DNA from: an uncultured Verrucomicrobiota bacterium
Lineage (GTDB): Bacteria; Verrucomicrobiota; Verrucomicrobiia; Limisphaerales; UBA1096
Reading direction: 5' to 3'
Assembly (NCBI GenBank): GCA_913050205.1
Contig: CAJXAU010000056.1
Span: 1 to 8,198, forward strand
DNA: 8,198 nucleotides
The notes beneath the pieces were generated by a model. It ran no database searches. It saw only the letters and a list, made by a program, of their open reading frames with translations, and had not been told where the DNA came from. Below, one piece after another: positions 1-5,970 of this stretch. Within the stretch, counting starts at the first letter, position 1. Each line of letters begins with the position of its first letter. The translations under genes were made by a program, and so were the position numbers.

Positions 1-569
1 CTTCCCATGGACAGTGGGAAGTCCTCTACAACAGTGCCGGATACCCGGGATCGGGGCGCTTTCGATCGATCATCAACACGGTTAAGGCCGGGCTCCAACC
101 ACCGAGTATCGACGAACAACCGAAATCACTGACAGTCAACGTTGGCGAGACGGCTACTTTCAAGGTCAATCCCGGAGGCAAAGCCCCGTTTCAATTTCAG
201 TGGCAGTTCACGAACTTCAACATCCCGGAGGAGACCTCTCCCAAACTCGTCCTGAAGGACGTCCAGATCAAGGACACCGGAATCTATCGGGTGCTCGTTA
301 AGAACAAGGGCGGCGAGGTTTACAGCGAATCCGTGACGCTCACCGTTAAACCAGTCCCCGTGCCAATCCGGACAAAAGTCGAAAACGGGCAGATTGTCCT
401 GATGGCTGAACTTTCCCCCGCCCAACGCTACACCATCGAATCCTCCGCCGACTTGGCCAAGTGGAAAGCCGTCCACGTGGACTACGCAGACTCACAGCCA
501 ATCAAGTTCAGCCTCGGTACCGGCAAGGGTGCTTCAGCCCAGTTTTTCCGCATCCGCCTGAATGAATAA
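1..569 (+). CDS. Secreted/surface protein with bacterial Ig-like domain, 3' part only
   Basis: The open frame enters from the left edge (first full codon at base 3) and ends at TAA 567-569, giving 188 visible residues; the start and any signal peptide lie outside. Residues about 33-117 form an Ig-like (I-set/Ig_3 style) domain: 'QPKSLTVNVGETATF', then the core 'FQWQ', then 'L-V-L-K-D-V-Q-I-K-D-T-G-I-Y' and a final 'SVTLTV' strand. As in many bacterial Ig folds, the disulfide cysteines are absent. Residues about 128-188 form a separate C-terminal module with 'YTIESSADLAKW' and a terminal 'FFRIRLNE'. I associate this ending with secreted Verrucomicrobiota proteins. Such proteins are usually exported and act at or outside the cell surface; no catalytic domain is visible in the piece present, so its function is unknown. 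The gene is followed immediately by the palindromic repeat at 570-588. The Ig call is confident; phylum and location are inferred. Confidence 0.8.
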   Translation, partial: SHGQWEVLYNSAGYPGSGRFRSIINTVKAGLQPPSIDEQPKSLTVNVGETATFKVNPGGKAPFQFQWQFTNFNIPEETSPKLVLKDVQIKDTGIYRVLVKNKGGEVYSESVTLTVKPVPVPIRTKVENGQIVLMAELSPAQRYTIESSADLAKWKAVHVDYADSQPIKFSLGTGKGASAQFFRIRLNE

Positions 570-588
570 CCAAGCGCTTGGCCAAGCG
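570..588. repeat. Composite palindromic repeat after gene 1
   Basis: Two overlapping perfect palindromes lie here: CCAAGCGCTTGG (570-581) and CGCTTGGCCAAGCG (575-588). The first 18 bases recur identically at 1080-1097. The element begins on the base after the TAA of the preceding gene. It contains two copies of the iterated octamer CCAAGCGC/GCGCTTGG. As RNA it could form a short hairpin (CGCTT-GGCC-AAGCG), but no T-tract follows, so a simple Rho-independent terminator is not supported. Confidence 0.75.
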
Positions 589-620
589 GGGTTTGATCTT
601 GCGAACACCCCGGTCAAACC
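587..620 (+). other. nuoA leader with two mutually exclusive stems
   Basis: In the gap before nuoA, CGGGG (587-591) can pair with CCCCG (608-612), with extra T-A pairs inside and one bulge. Alternatively GGTTTGA (590-596) pairs perfectly with TCAAACC (614-620). The two stems share bases and cannot form together. Neither is followed by a T-run. No recognised riboswitch family is seen. The structure may be accidental in a short GC-rich spacer. Confidence 0.25.
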
Positions 621-633
621 GTAAGTTTTGCCC

Positions 634-1071
634 ATGATTTTGGCTGAAGCCGGAACCGATCCACAACTATATCAGTACTTGGGCGTGTTGTTCCTCTCCC
701 TTGTTGCGGTCGCGTTCGCGGTGGGCACCATGTTTGCCTCCAAACTGGCGGGGTGGTTTTTCAACACCCGCCGCGCCAAGGCTCTCGGCCGCCACACGGT
801 CACTAAGGATACCCCATACGAGTGCGGCATGAACGCCGTAGGCGAAGGTAGCTCCCGCATGTCGGTGAAATTCTACCTCATCGCCATGTTGTTCATCCTG
901 TTCGACATCGAGGTGGTATTCCTTTACCCGTGGGCAGTTGTTTACAAGGACATGCTTGGTGATGCGGCTACAGCGAATTTAATTTTCGGAACGATGATCT
1001 CGTTCCTCGGCGTTCTTTTCGTCGGCTACATTTATGCCATTCGCAAGAACGCCTTTGACTGGAAAAGCTAA
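634..1071 (+). CDS. nuoA: NADH-quinone oxidoreductase subunit A (NuoA)
   Basis: NuoA is a small integral membrane subunit of respiratory complex I (NADH:quinone oxidoreductase, Nuo/ND3 family) at the junction of the membrane arm and the quinone-reducing arm. From ATG 634 the protein has 145 residues. Three membrane helices are visible, about 15-38, 79-103 and 114-136. The loop between helices 1 and 2 has the family signature 'YECG' (62-65), whose cysteine corresponds to the conserved ND3 loop cysteine. Helix 2 carries the hallmark 'FYLIAMLFILFDIEVVFLYP', with the conserved acidic pair D91 and E93. An in-frame TTG at 628 would add two residues; ATG is preferred because neither start has a Shine-Dalgarno. 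The usual partner nuoB does not follow: the next gene is a sugar-phosphate mutase. Short repeats bracket the gene on both sides, suggesting it is a separate transcription unit. Family assignment is very secure. Confidence 0.96.
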   Translation: MILAEAGTDPQLYQYLGVLFLSLVAVAFAVGTMFASKLAGWFFNTRRAKALGRHTVTKDTPYECGMNAVGEGSSRMSVKFYLIAMLFILFDIEVVFLYPWAVVYKDMLGDAATANLIFGTMISFLGVLFVGYIYAIRKNAFDWKS

Positions 1072-1079
1072 CCCAAAGC

Positions 1080-1097
1080 CCAAGCGCTTGGCCAAGC
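1080..1097. repeat. Composite palindromic repeat after nuoA
   Basis: CCAAGCGCTTGGCCAAGC, identical over 18 bases to 570-587 and starting 8 nt after the nuoA stop. The flanks of the two copies do not match, so this is a dispersed short element and not a longer duplication. It contains two copies of the iterated octamer (1080-1087 and 1084-1091). Confidence 0.75.
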
Positions 1098-1116
1098 TCG
1101 CCCGAGCCCCCTTTTT
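1086..1116 (+). terminator. Possible Rho-independent terminator after nuoA
   Basis: GCTTGG (1086-1091) can pair with CCGAGC (1102-1107), with one T-G wobble. Alternatively GCTC (1096-1099) pairs with GAGC (1104-1107). The hairpin is followed by CCC and then five T (1112-1116). This is a short, moderately weak terminator shape using part of the palindromic repeat. It ends only 6 nt before the mutase GTG, so it would separate nuoA from the downstream genes only if the mutase has its own start signal there. Confidence 0.35.
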
Positions 1117-1122
1117 GCTTTC

Positions 1123-2565
1123 GTGAAATCCCCGATCCAATTTGGCACCTCCGGCTGGCGCGGACTGATCGCCCGCGACTTCACCTTCGAAACCCTCCGT
1201 CTCGCCGCCCAAGGCCTCGCCCTCACGCTTAAGGCGGAGATGCGCCGGAAAAAATCCTCGATCCACGGCAAGCGTCCCCTCGTCGTTATCGGGCACGACA
1301 CGCGTTTTCTTGGCCGCGAATTTGCGTTGGCCACCGCAGAGATTCTCGAGCAGGCCGGGCTGGAGCCTTTGCTCACCAATCGCGACGCGCCCACTCCGGT
1401 CATCTCGTTCAGCATTCGGCACCGCAAGGCAATCGGCGGCGTCAACATCACCGCCAGCCACAATCCTTTCGGTTACTCCGGGTTCAAGTTTTCAATGCCA
1501 AACGGCGCCGGTGCCCCGCCTGAGTTCACCGGAAAAATCGAAGCTCACGCCGAAAAGCTCTTGGCCAAAGGGTGGCAACCGAGGACCAGCGTGGTAGGCA
1601 CGTACCAATGCAGAGAGTTTGACCCCACCCCAGCTTACCTGAATCGCATCCGAAAACTGATTGACCTCAAGGCGATCGGCAAAGCCAAGCTCCGCATCGC
1701 AGTGGAGTTGATGCACGGCACCGGCCGGGGCTATCTCGACACACTCCTCGAGGAGGCGGGCGCTCATGTCACTCGTTTTCACGAAAAGCTGAATCCGCTG
1801 TTCGGAGGCGGTTCACCCGAACCCAACGAATCCGGCATGGCCAAGGCAGCCGAGTTTGTTAAGACCGGCAAGGCCGACCTCGCGCTTGGCCTCGACGGCG
1901 ATGCCGATCGTTTTGGCGTGGTCGATAGGGACGGCACCTGGCTCACCCCAAACCAAGTGCTCGCGCTCACCCTGTATCATCTTCGCAAAAACCGGGGTAT
2001 CAAGGGAGCCGTGGTACGGACGGTGCCTACCAGCCACCAAGTCGATGCCATCGCAAAACTGCTTGGCGTAAAAGTCCATGAGACACCGGTCGGCTTCAAA
2101 CACATCGGCGCGTTGATGGAGAGTGAGCCGATCATCGTCGGCGGAGAGGAATCCGGCGGACTCAGCATCCGCGGACATGTCCCCGAGAAGGATGGCGTCC
2201 TCGCCTGCCTGTTAATGGCCGAACTGGTCGCGATGGAAGGCAAACCGCTTGGGCGCATTCTGAAAGATCTTGAAAAGCAAACCGGCGAGTTTCACACCGA
2301 TCGAATTAACATCGCCGTACCTGCCGACGAAAAGGCAGCTATACTGAAAAAACTGGCCGGTGGATTCGACAAGATCGGTCGTTATCCGGTGCAGCAATTC
2401 ATCACCACAGACGGATTCAAGTTTCTGTTACCGGACGATGAATGGGTGGCATTCCGAGCAAGCGGCACCGAACCGGTGATCCGCTGCTACCTCGAGGCCA
2501 AGAACGCGGCTCACCTAAAACAACTCAAGACTGCCTGCCGCAAAATTCTAACTGGTAAGTTATGA
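1123..2565 (+). CDS. Phosphoglucomutase/phosphomannomutase family protein
   Basis: Alpha-D-phosphohexomutases interconvert hexose 1- and 6-phosphates in the cytoplasm through a phosphoserine enzyme and a bisphosphate intermediate, feeding glycogen, nucleotide-sugar and cell-wall synthesis. The 480-residue length is normal. All four active-site loops are visible in order: N-terminal 'GTSGWRG' (8-14); the phosphoserine loop 'TASHNP' (110-115, Ser112); the metal loop 'DGDADR' (258-263); the sugar-specificity loop 'GEESGG' (341-346); and the phosphate-binding 'RASGTEP' (445-451). The GTG start at 1123 is required because the next ATG (codon 40) would remove GTSGWRG. There is no Shine-Dalgarno; the leader is a C- and T-rich tract. 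The stop TGA overlaps the ATG of the symporter gene, suggesting coupling. Residues alone do not distinguish glucose from mannose or glucosamine as substrate, so no symbol is given. Confidence 0.93.
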   Translation: MKSPIQFGTSGWRGLIARDFTFETLRLAAQGLALTLKAEMRRKKSSIHGKRPLVVIGHDTRFLGREFALATAEILEQAGLEPLLTNRDAPTPVISFSIRHRKAIGGVNITASHNPFGYSGFKFSMPNGAGAPPEFTGKIEAHAEKLLAKGWQPRTSVVGTYQCREFDPTPAYLNRIRKLIDLKAIGKAKLRIAVELMHGTGRGYLDTLLEEAGAHVTRFHEKLNPLFGGGSPEPNESGMAKAAEFVKTGKADLALGLDGDADRFGVVDRDGTWLTPNQVLALTLYHLRKNRGIKGAVVRTVPTSHQVDAIAKLLGVKVHETPVGFKHIGALMESEPIIVGGEESGGLSIRGHVPEKDGVLACLLMAELVAMEGKPLGRILKDLEKQTGEFHTDRINIAVPADEKAAILKKLAGGFDKIGRYPVQQFITTDGFKFLLPDDEWVAFRASGTEPVIRCYLEAKNAAHLKQLKTACRKILTGKL

Positions 2566-4040
2566 CCGAAGAATCCAACGTATTAACGGCTACCGAATTT
2601 CCGGAACCGACCACGTTGGAACTCTGGTTTGGATTTCGATTCACGCCCGAACCGCCTCTTACTTTTGCAGATTTACTTAAGAATACTTCAGATTGGCTTT
2701 GGGGCATGCCCCTTCTGTACCTGCTCATAGGCGGTGGGCTTTTCTTTACTTTTTACTCTCGGTTTACCCCTTTTCTTTATCTATGGCACGGCATCCAAAT
2801 CCTACGTGGGAAGTACAATAACCCGAATGATCCCGGCGAGATCAACCACTTCCAAGCGCTGTGCAGTGCTCTCTCCGCAACCGTAGGCATGGGCAATATT
2901 GCCGGAGTCGCAGTCGCCATCACGAGCGGCGGTCCGGGGGCACTTTTCTGGATGTGGATCTGTGCGCTGGTCGGGATGGCCACAAAGTTTTTTACCTGCT
3001 CATTGGCCATCATGTACCGGGGCACCGACCACAACGGCCAAGCGCAGGGTGGCCCGATGTATTTCATCGTTGAAGGGTTGGGTAGTCGCTGGAAACCACT
3101 CGCAATGGCCTTCTGTTTTTTTGGAATGTTCGGCTGCCTGCCACTCGTCCAGTCCAACCAGTTGACTGCGGTTGTTGGGGATATGTTTTTCATCCCTAAC
3201 GAGTGGTTAACCAACGGAACCGATGAGGTCATTCCCATGGGCAAGGCACTATTCGGCCTGCTGATGGCCGCCTGTGTCGGCTCGGTAATTCTCGGCGGCA
3301 TCACCCGAATCGGGAAGGTCGCCAGCCGTCTCGTTCCGGCCATGGTGTTGCTTTATGCCGGATGCGCTATCCTAATTCTGATCACAAACATCCAAAACGT
3401 CCCCATGGCACTTGGCCTGATTCTGAGCGATGCCTTCACCGGTGACGCCGTGGCCGGCGGGGCGCTTGGTGCGGTGATTTCCACCGGGGTACGCCGCGCC
3501 GCATTTTCGAACGAGGCCGGAATGGGTACGGAGGCGATGGCTCACGGGGCGGCAAAGACACGCGAACCGATACGAGAAGGACTCGTGGCCATGCTTGGAC
3601 CGATGATCGATACGTTGATTGTCTGCACCATAACCGGCCTGATCATTCTGAGCACTGGCGTCTGGGAGAATGCAGGCAACGATGTCGATGGCGCCCTGTT
3701 GACAGCAAGCGCCTTTACCAAGGGCATTCCGTTCGCCGGCAGCTACCTGCTACTTGTCTGTGTACTCTGTTTCAGTTTCTCGTCGATGATCGGTTTTTCC
3801 TATTACGTGACCAAGTGCGGCATGTTCCTGTTCGGCCCGGGTGCGCGAATCCCATTGATTCTGTTTTACCTCATCGGCATCGTCGTCTCTGCTGTGGTGG
3901 ATTTGGGAGACGTGATCAACTTCCTCGACATCATGTTTGGAATGATGGCTGTGCCCACGATTCTTTCCACCCTCCTTCTCTCCCCCCGTGTCATGGCCCG
4001 AGCGCATGAGTACTTCGCCGCGCTTGGCCAAGCGCGATAG
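2562..4040 (+). CDS. AGCS-family Na+:alanine/glycine symporter
   Basis: Members of the alanine-or-glycine:cation symporter family import small neutral amino acids with Na+ (or H+) across the inner membrane. The 492-residue protein has many hydrophobic helices. It shows the family's substrate/ion-site segment 'ATVGMGNIAGVA' (106-117) followed by 'SGGPGALFWMW' (122-132), then 'GGPMYFI' (163-169), and in the second half 'FSNEAGMGTEAMAHGAAKT' (315-333). ATG 2562 overlaps the mutase stop as ATGA, the classic coupled arrangement. A weak GGTAAG (2554-2559) is the only possible ribosome site. The roughly 45-residue N-terminal extension before the first helix is polar and somewhat long for the family. 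The last codons (A-L-G-Q-A-R-stop) are built from a perfect 18-bp palindrome at 4019-4036. Alanine versus glycine specificity cannot be told from sequence. Confidence 0.93.
   Translation: MTEESNVLTATEFPEPTTLELWFGFRFTPEPPLTFADLLKNTSDWLWGMPLLYLLIGGGLFFTFYSRFTPFLYLWHGIQILRGKYNNPNDPGEINHFQALCSALSATVGMGNIAGVAVAITSGGPGALFWMWICALVGMATKFFTCSLAIMYRGTDHNGQAQGGPMYFIVEGLGSRWKPLAMAFCFFGMFGCLPLVQSNQLTAVVGDMFFIPNEWLTNGTDEVIPMGKALFGLLMAACVGSVILGGITRIGKVASRLVPAMVLLYAGCAILILITNIQNVPMALGLILSDAFTGDAVAGGALGAVISTGVRRAAFSNEAGMGTEAMAHGAAKTREPIREGLVAMLGPMIDTLIVCTITGLIILSTGVWENAGNDVDGALLTASAFTKGIPFAGSYLLLVCVLCFSFSSMIGFSYYVTKCGMFLFGPGARIPLILFYLIGIVVSAVVDLGDVINFLDIMFGMMAVPTILSTLLLSPRVMARAHEYFAALGQAR
4019..4036. repeat. 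18-bp perfect palindrome inside the 3' end of the symporter gene
   Basis: CGCGCTTGGCCAAGCGCG is a perfect palindrome encoding part of the final residues of the symporter and ending 1 nt before its TAG (4038-4040). It holds both orientations of the iterated octamer (4020-4027 and 4028-4035). Unlike the copies at 570 and 1080, this one is translated. Confidence 0.75.
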
Positions 4041-4043
4041 CGG

Positions 4044-4072
4044 TTGAATTGCTGCCCCCCGGCCAGTAAATT
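4044..4072 (+). promoter_or_regulatory. Candidate sigma-70-type promoter before the small membrane protein gene
   Basis: TTGAAT (4044-4049; consensus TTGACA) and TAAATT (4067-4072; consensus TATAAT) are separated by exactly 17 nt. Each box matches four of six positions. Transcription would begin near 4079-4080, leaving about 5 nt before ATG 4085, effectively a leaderless message. This would fit the lack of a Shine-Dalgarno there. The spacer and the start region share a 9-bp direct repeat (TGCCCCCCG at 4053-4061 and 4072-4080). This is a pattern match only. Confidence 0.3.
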
Positions 4073-4084
4073 GCCCCCCGACTT

Positions 4085-4648
4085 ATGGACGCAAACACAG
4101 TTTCAACTGGAATTCCCTGGTACATCTGGGCACTCATGACCGTGCTCTGCTGGGGCACATACGGTGTATGCATGCACACCGGCTCAATGAAAATGGAGAA
4201 CGCAGACCACGGCCGAATCATGGCATTCCTCTGGGTCGGCTTGGCCTATTTTCTCACTGCCGTCATCGCCCCGATCATCATTCTCAAACTCAAGGGAGGC
4301 CCGATCGATTTTTGGGCTTATCCAACCAAGGGTTGGCAGTGGTCGCTCATTGCCGGGACGCTCGGGGCTATCGGCGCGCTGGGTGTGTTACTGGCGTTCG
4401 GTGCAGCTCCAAAGCCAACCGTTGCCTATGTACCGGTGATCATGTCGATCATCTTTGCCGGTGCGCCAATCGTAAATGCCGTCGTCAACACAACTAAATC
4501 CAAGGCATGGGGCAACGTCTCCGGTTTATTCATTCTCGGAATCGTGCTTGCCGCTGTCGGCGGATATCTTGTCACGAAGTACGTTCCCAAGCCTACAAAG
4601 CCGGCTGCGCAGGCCCCAGCAGCAGCACCCTCAGCAGAGCCCAATTAA
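4085..4648 (+). CDS. Small five-helix membrane protein, DMT/GRP-transporter-like
   Basis: The 187-residue protein has five clear hydrophobic segments, about 11-31, 45-67, 85-107, 112-135 and 143-165. A cytoplasm-like Ala/Pro-rich tail (169-187) follows. The opening 'W-x-L-M-T-V-L-C-W-G-T-Y-G', the 'GTLGAIGALGVLLAFGAA' helix and a following 'VAYVPVIMSIIFAGAPI' segment resemble half of a drug/metabolite-transporter-superfamily protein (EamA or glucose/ribose-permease type). Full members usually have ten helices from two such halves. A five-helix protein would need to work as a dimer or with a partner. I do not recognise the exact family and the substrate is unknown. ATG 4085 has no Shine-Dalgarno. 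The stop is 2 nt before the ligase ATG, so the two are probably co-translated. The transporter idea is inference from helix pattern and motif resemblance. Confidence 0.6.
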   Translation: MDANTVSTGIPWYIWALMTVLCWGTYGVCMHTGSMKMENADHGRIMAFLWVGLAYFLTAVIAPIIILKLKGGPIDFWAYPTKGWQWSLIAGTLGAIGALGVLLAFGAAPKPTVAYVPVIMSIIFAGAPIVNAVVNTTKSKAWGNVSGLFILGIVLAAVGGYLVTKYVPKPTKPAAQAPAAAPSAEPN

Positions 4649-4650
4649 CC

Positions 4651-5934
4651 ATGCCCCGCCCCCCCTCCGACAGTCGCGAAGCGCTCGAGCGAAGGCAGTT
4701 GGAGGAGTTGCATAAATTACTGGCGGCTATTCGACCGACAAACCGTTTCTACGAGGCAAAGCTCAACGCATCCGGAATCGATCCGAATATGGCGTCGCTT
4801 GACAAGTTTCGTCAGGCTTGCCCATTCACAAGCAAAGCTGAACTGGTTGAAGATCATCACGACAATCCGCCCTACAGCAGTAACCTGACCTATCCCGTTG
4901 ATCGCTACACGCGTGTCCACCAAACCAGCGGCACCAGCGGACAACCGATGCGCTGGCTCGACACGCCCGAAAGCTGGAAATGGATGATCGACAATTGGTG
5001 CGACATTTTCGATTCCTCCGGGGTAAAGGCCGACGACCGTATTTTCTTCGCCTTTTCCTTCGGTCCATTCATCGGGTTCTGGTTGGCGTTCGAGGCCGGT
5101 GAAGCGCTTGGCGCATTAAGTATCCCCGGCGGTGGGCTCAGTAGTGCCGCGCGGTTACGGATGATATTTACACACCGGGCGAATATCCTTTGTTGCACGC
5201 CCACTTACGCCCTGCGACTTGCCGAGGTCGCCAAGTTGGAAGGCATCAATCTCAAAGATTCACCCATTCGAACCATCGTGGTTGCCGGCGAACCCGGCGG
5301 CAGTATCCCTTCCACCCGTCAACGCCTCATGGAGGCTTGGCCCGGTGCAACTATTTGCGACCACCACGGCATGACCGAAGTCGGCCCGGTCACGTACCAG
5401 TGCCCAACCCAACCCGGCATCCTTCACGTTTTGGAGCATGCGTATCTCCCGGAAATCATCCACCCCGAGACCGGCAAACCAGTAGGCCAGGGCGAAACCG
5501 GTGAACTCGTTCTGACCACACTGGGGAGACACGGCTCACCACTGCTGCGGTATCGCACCGGCGACTTGGTGAAAGCAAAAACTGAACAGCCCTGCACCTG
5601 CGGCCGCTTCGACCTTGGCCTCGAGGGGGGCATCCTTGGCCGGGTCGACGACATGGTGGTGGTTCGCGGCGTGAATGTTTACCCAAGTGCAGTCGAGGAG
5701 ATCGTGCGTGGTGTTGGCGATGTGGCCGAATACCGAGTGGAGATCAACCGCAACGACACACTCGCCGAGATGTCTGTTGAAATTGAACCGAAACCCGGCT
5801 CCGATGAAAACTTGGCCAAGCGTTTGGCCATTGCTTTTCAGGAGAACCTTTCGTTGCGTGTCCCCATCCGTTTGGCCAAACCAGACAGCCTCCCTCGGTT
5901 CGAATTAAAGGCCAAGCGCTGGATCGTGAATTAG
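4651..5934 (+). CDS. Phenylacetate-CoA ligase family (PaaK-like) adenylate-forming enzyme
   Basis: Enzymes of this family activate a carboxylic acid with ATP to an acyl-adenylate and transfer it to coenzyme A in the cytoplasm. From ATG 4651 the protein has 427 residues, close to the usual PaaK length. Visible motifs: P-loop-like 'HQTSGTSGQPMRW' (90-102), 'DHHGMTEVG' (237-245), 'YRTGDLVK' (301-308), the cysteine pair 'PCTCGR' (314-319) typical of PaaK proteins, 'GRVDDMVVVRGVNVYPSAVEE' split across the hinge (330-350), and C-terminal 'LPRFELKAKR' whose K420 aligns with the catalytic lysine. The open frame extends back to 4507, but that part overlaps the membrane protein gene; ATG 4651, 2 nt after its stop, is the sensible start. 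No phenylacetate-degradation genes (paaA-E, paaG, paaZ) are nearby, so the substrate is open: phenylacetate, another aryl acid or a different acid. Confidence 0.88.
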   Translation: MPRPPSDSREALERRQLEELHKLLAAIRPTNRFYEAKLNASGIDPNMASLDKFRQACPFTSKAELVEDHHDNPPYSSNLTYPVDRYTRVHQTSGTSGQPMRWLDTPESWKWMIDNWCDIFDSSGVKADDRIFFAFSFGPFIGFWLAFEAGEALGALSIPGGGLSSAARLRMIFTHRANILCCTPTYALRLAEVAKLEGINLKDSPIRTIVVAGEPGGSIPSTRQRLMEAWPGATICDHHGMTEVGPVTYQCPTQPGILHVLEHAYLPEIIHPETGKPVGQGETGELVLTTLGRHGSPLLRYRTGDLVKAKTEQPCTCGRFDLGLEGGILGRVDDMVVVRGVNVYPSAVEEIVRGVGDVAEYRVEINRNDTLAEMSVEIEPKPGSDENLAKRLAIAFQENLSLRVPIRLAKPDSLPRFELKAKRWIVN

Positions 5935-5941
5935 GGTGCAC

Positions 5942-5957
5942 GCGAGAATCATCTCGC
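5942..5957. terminator. Hairpin between convergent ligase and dnaE genes
   Basis: GCGAGA (5942-5947) and TCTCGC (5952-5957) form a perfect 6-bp stem with a 4-nt loop in the 36-nt gap between the two convergent stop codons. Being symmetric it could act on both transcripts. No T-tract follows on either strand, so it is a weak terminator candidate. It sits beside an iterated-motif copy (TGGCCAAGCGC, 5959-5969). Confidence 0.4.
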
Positions 5958-5970
5958 CTGGCCAAGCGCC

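Noticed and set aside
1..21. Perfect inverted repeat CTTCCCA/TGGGAAG with a 7-nt loop at the window edge
   Set aside because: It lies inside coding sequence, and several 7-bp inverted repeats with short loops are expected by chance in 8 kb.
628..633. TTG start for nuoA two codons before the ATG
   Set aside because: No ribosome site favours it, and ATG at 634 gives a normal NuoA; it remains possible.
979..1461. 160-residue minus-strand open frame spanning the nuoA-mutase gap
   Set aside because: It runs antisense to two well-supported genes and has no recognisable domain.
2777..3343. 188-residue minus-strand open frame
   Set aside because: It is antisense to the symporter gene and its composition is that of a reversed membrane protein.
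4507..4650. Upstream extension of the ligase reading frame
   Set aside because: It overlaps the membrane protein gene in another frame, has no ligase-family similarity, and the ATG at 4651 gives a normal family length.
5935..5970. Mobile element, CRISPR, tRNA or attachment site in the gaps
   Set aside because: The gaps are too short (at most 64 nt), and no transposase, integrase, spaced repeats or cloverleaf was seen anywhere in the window.
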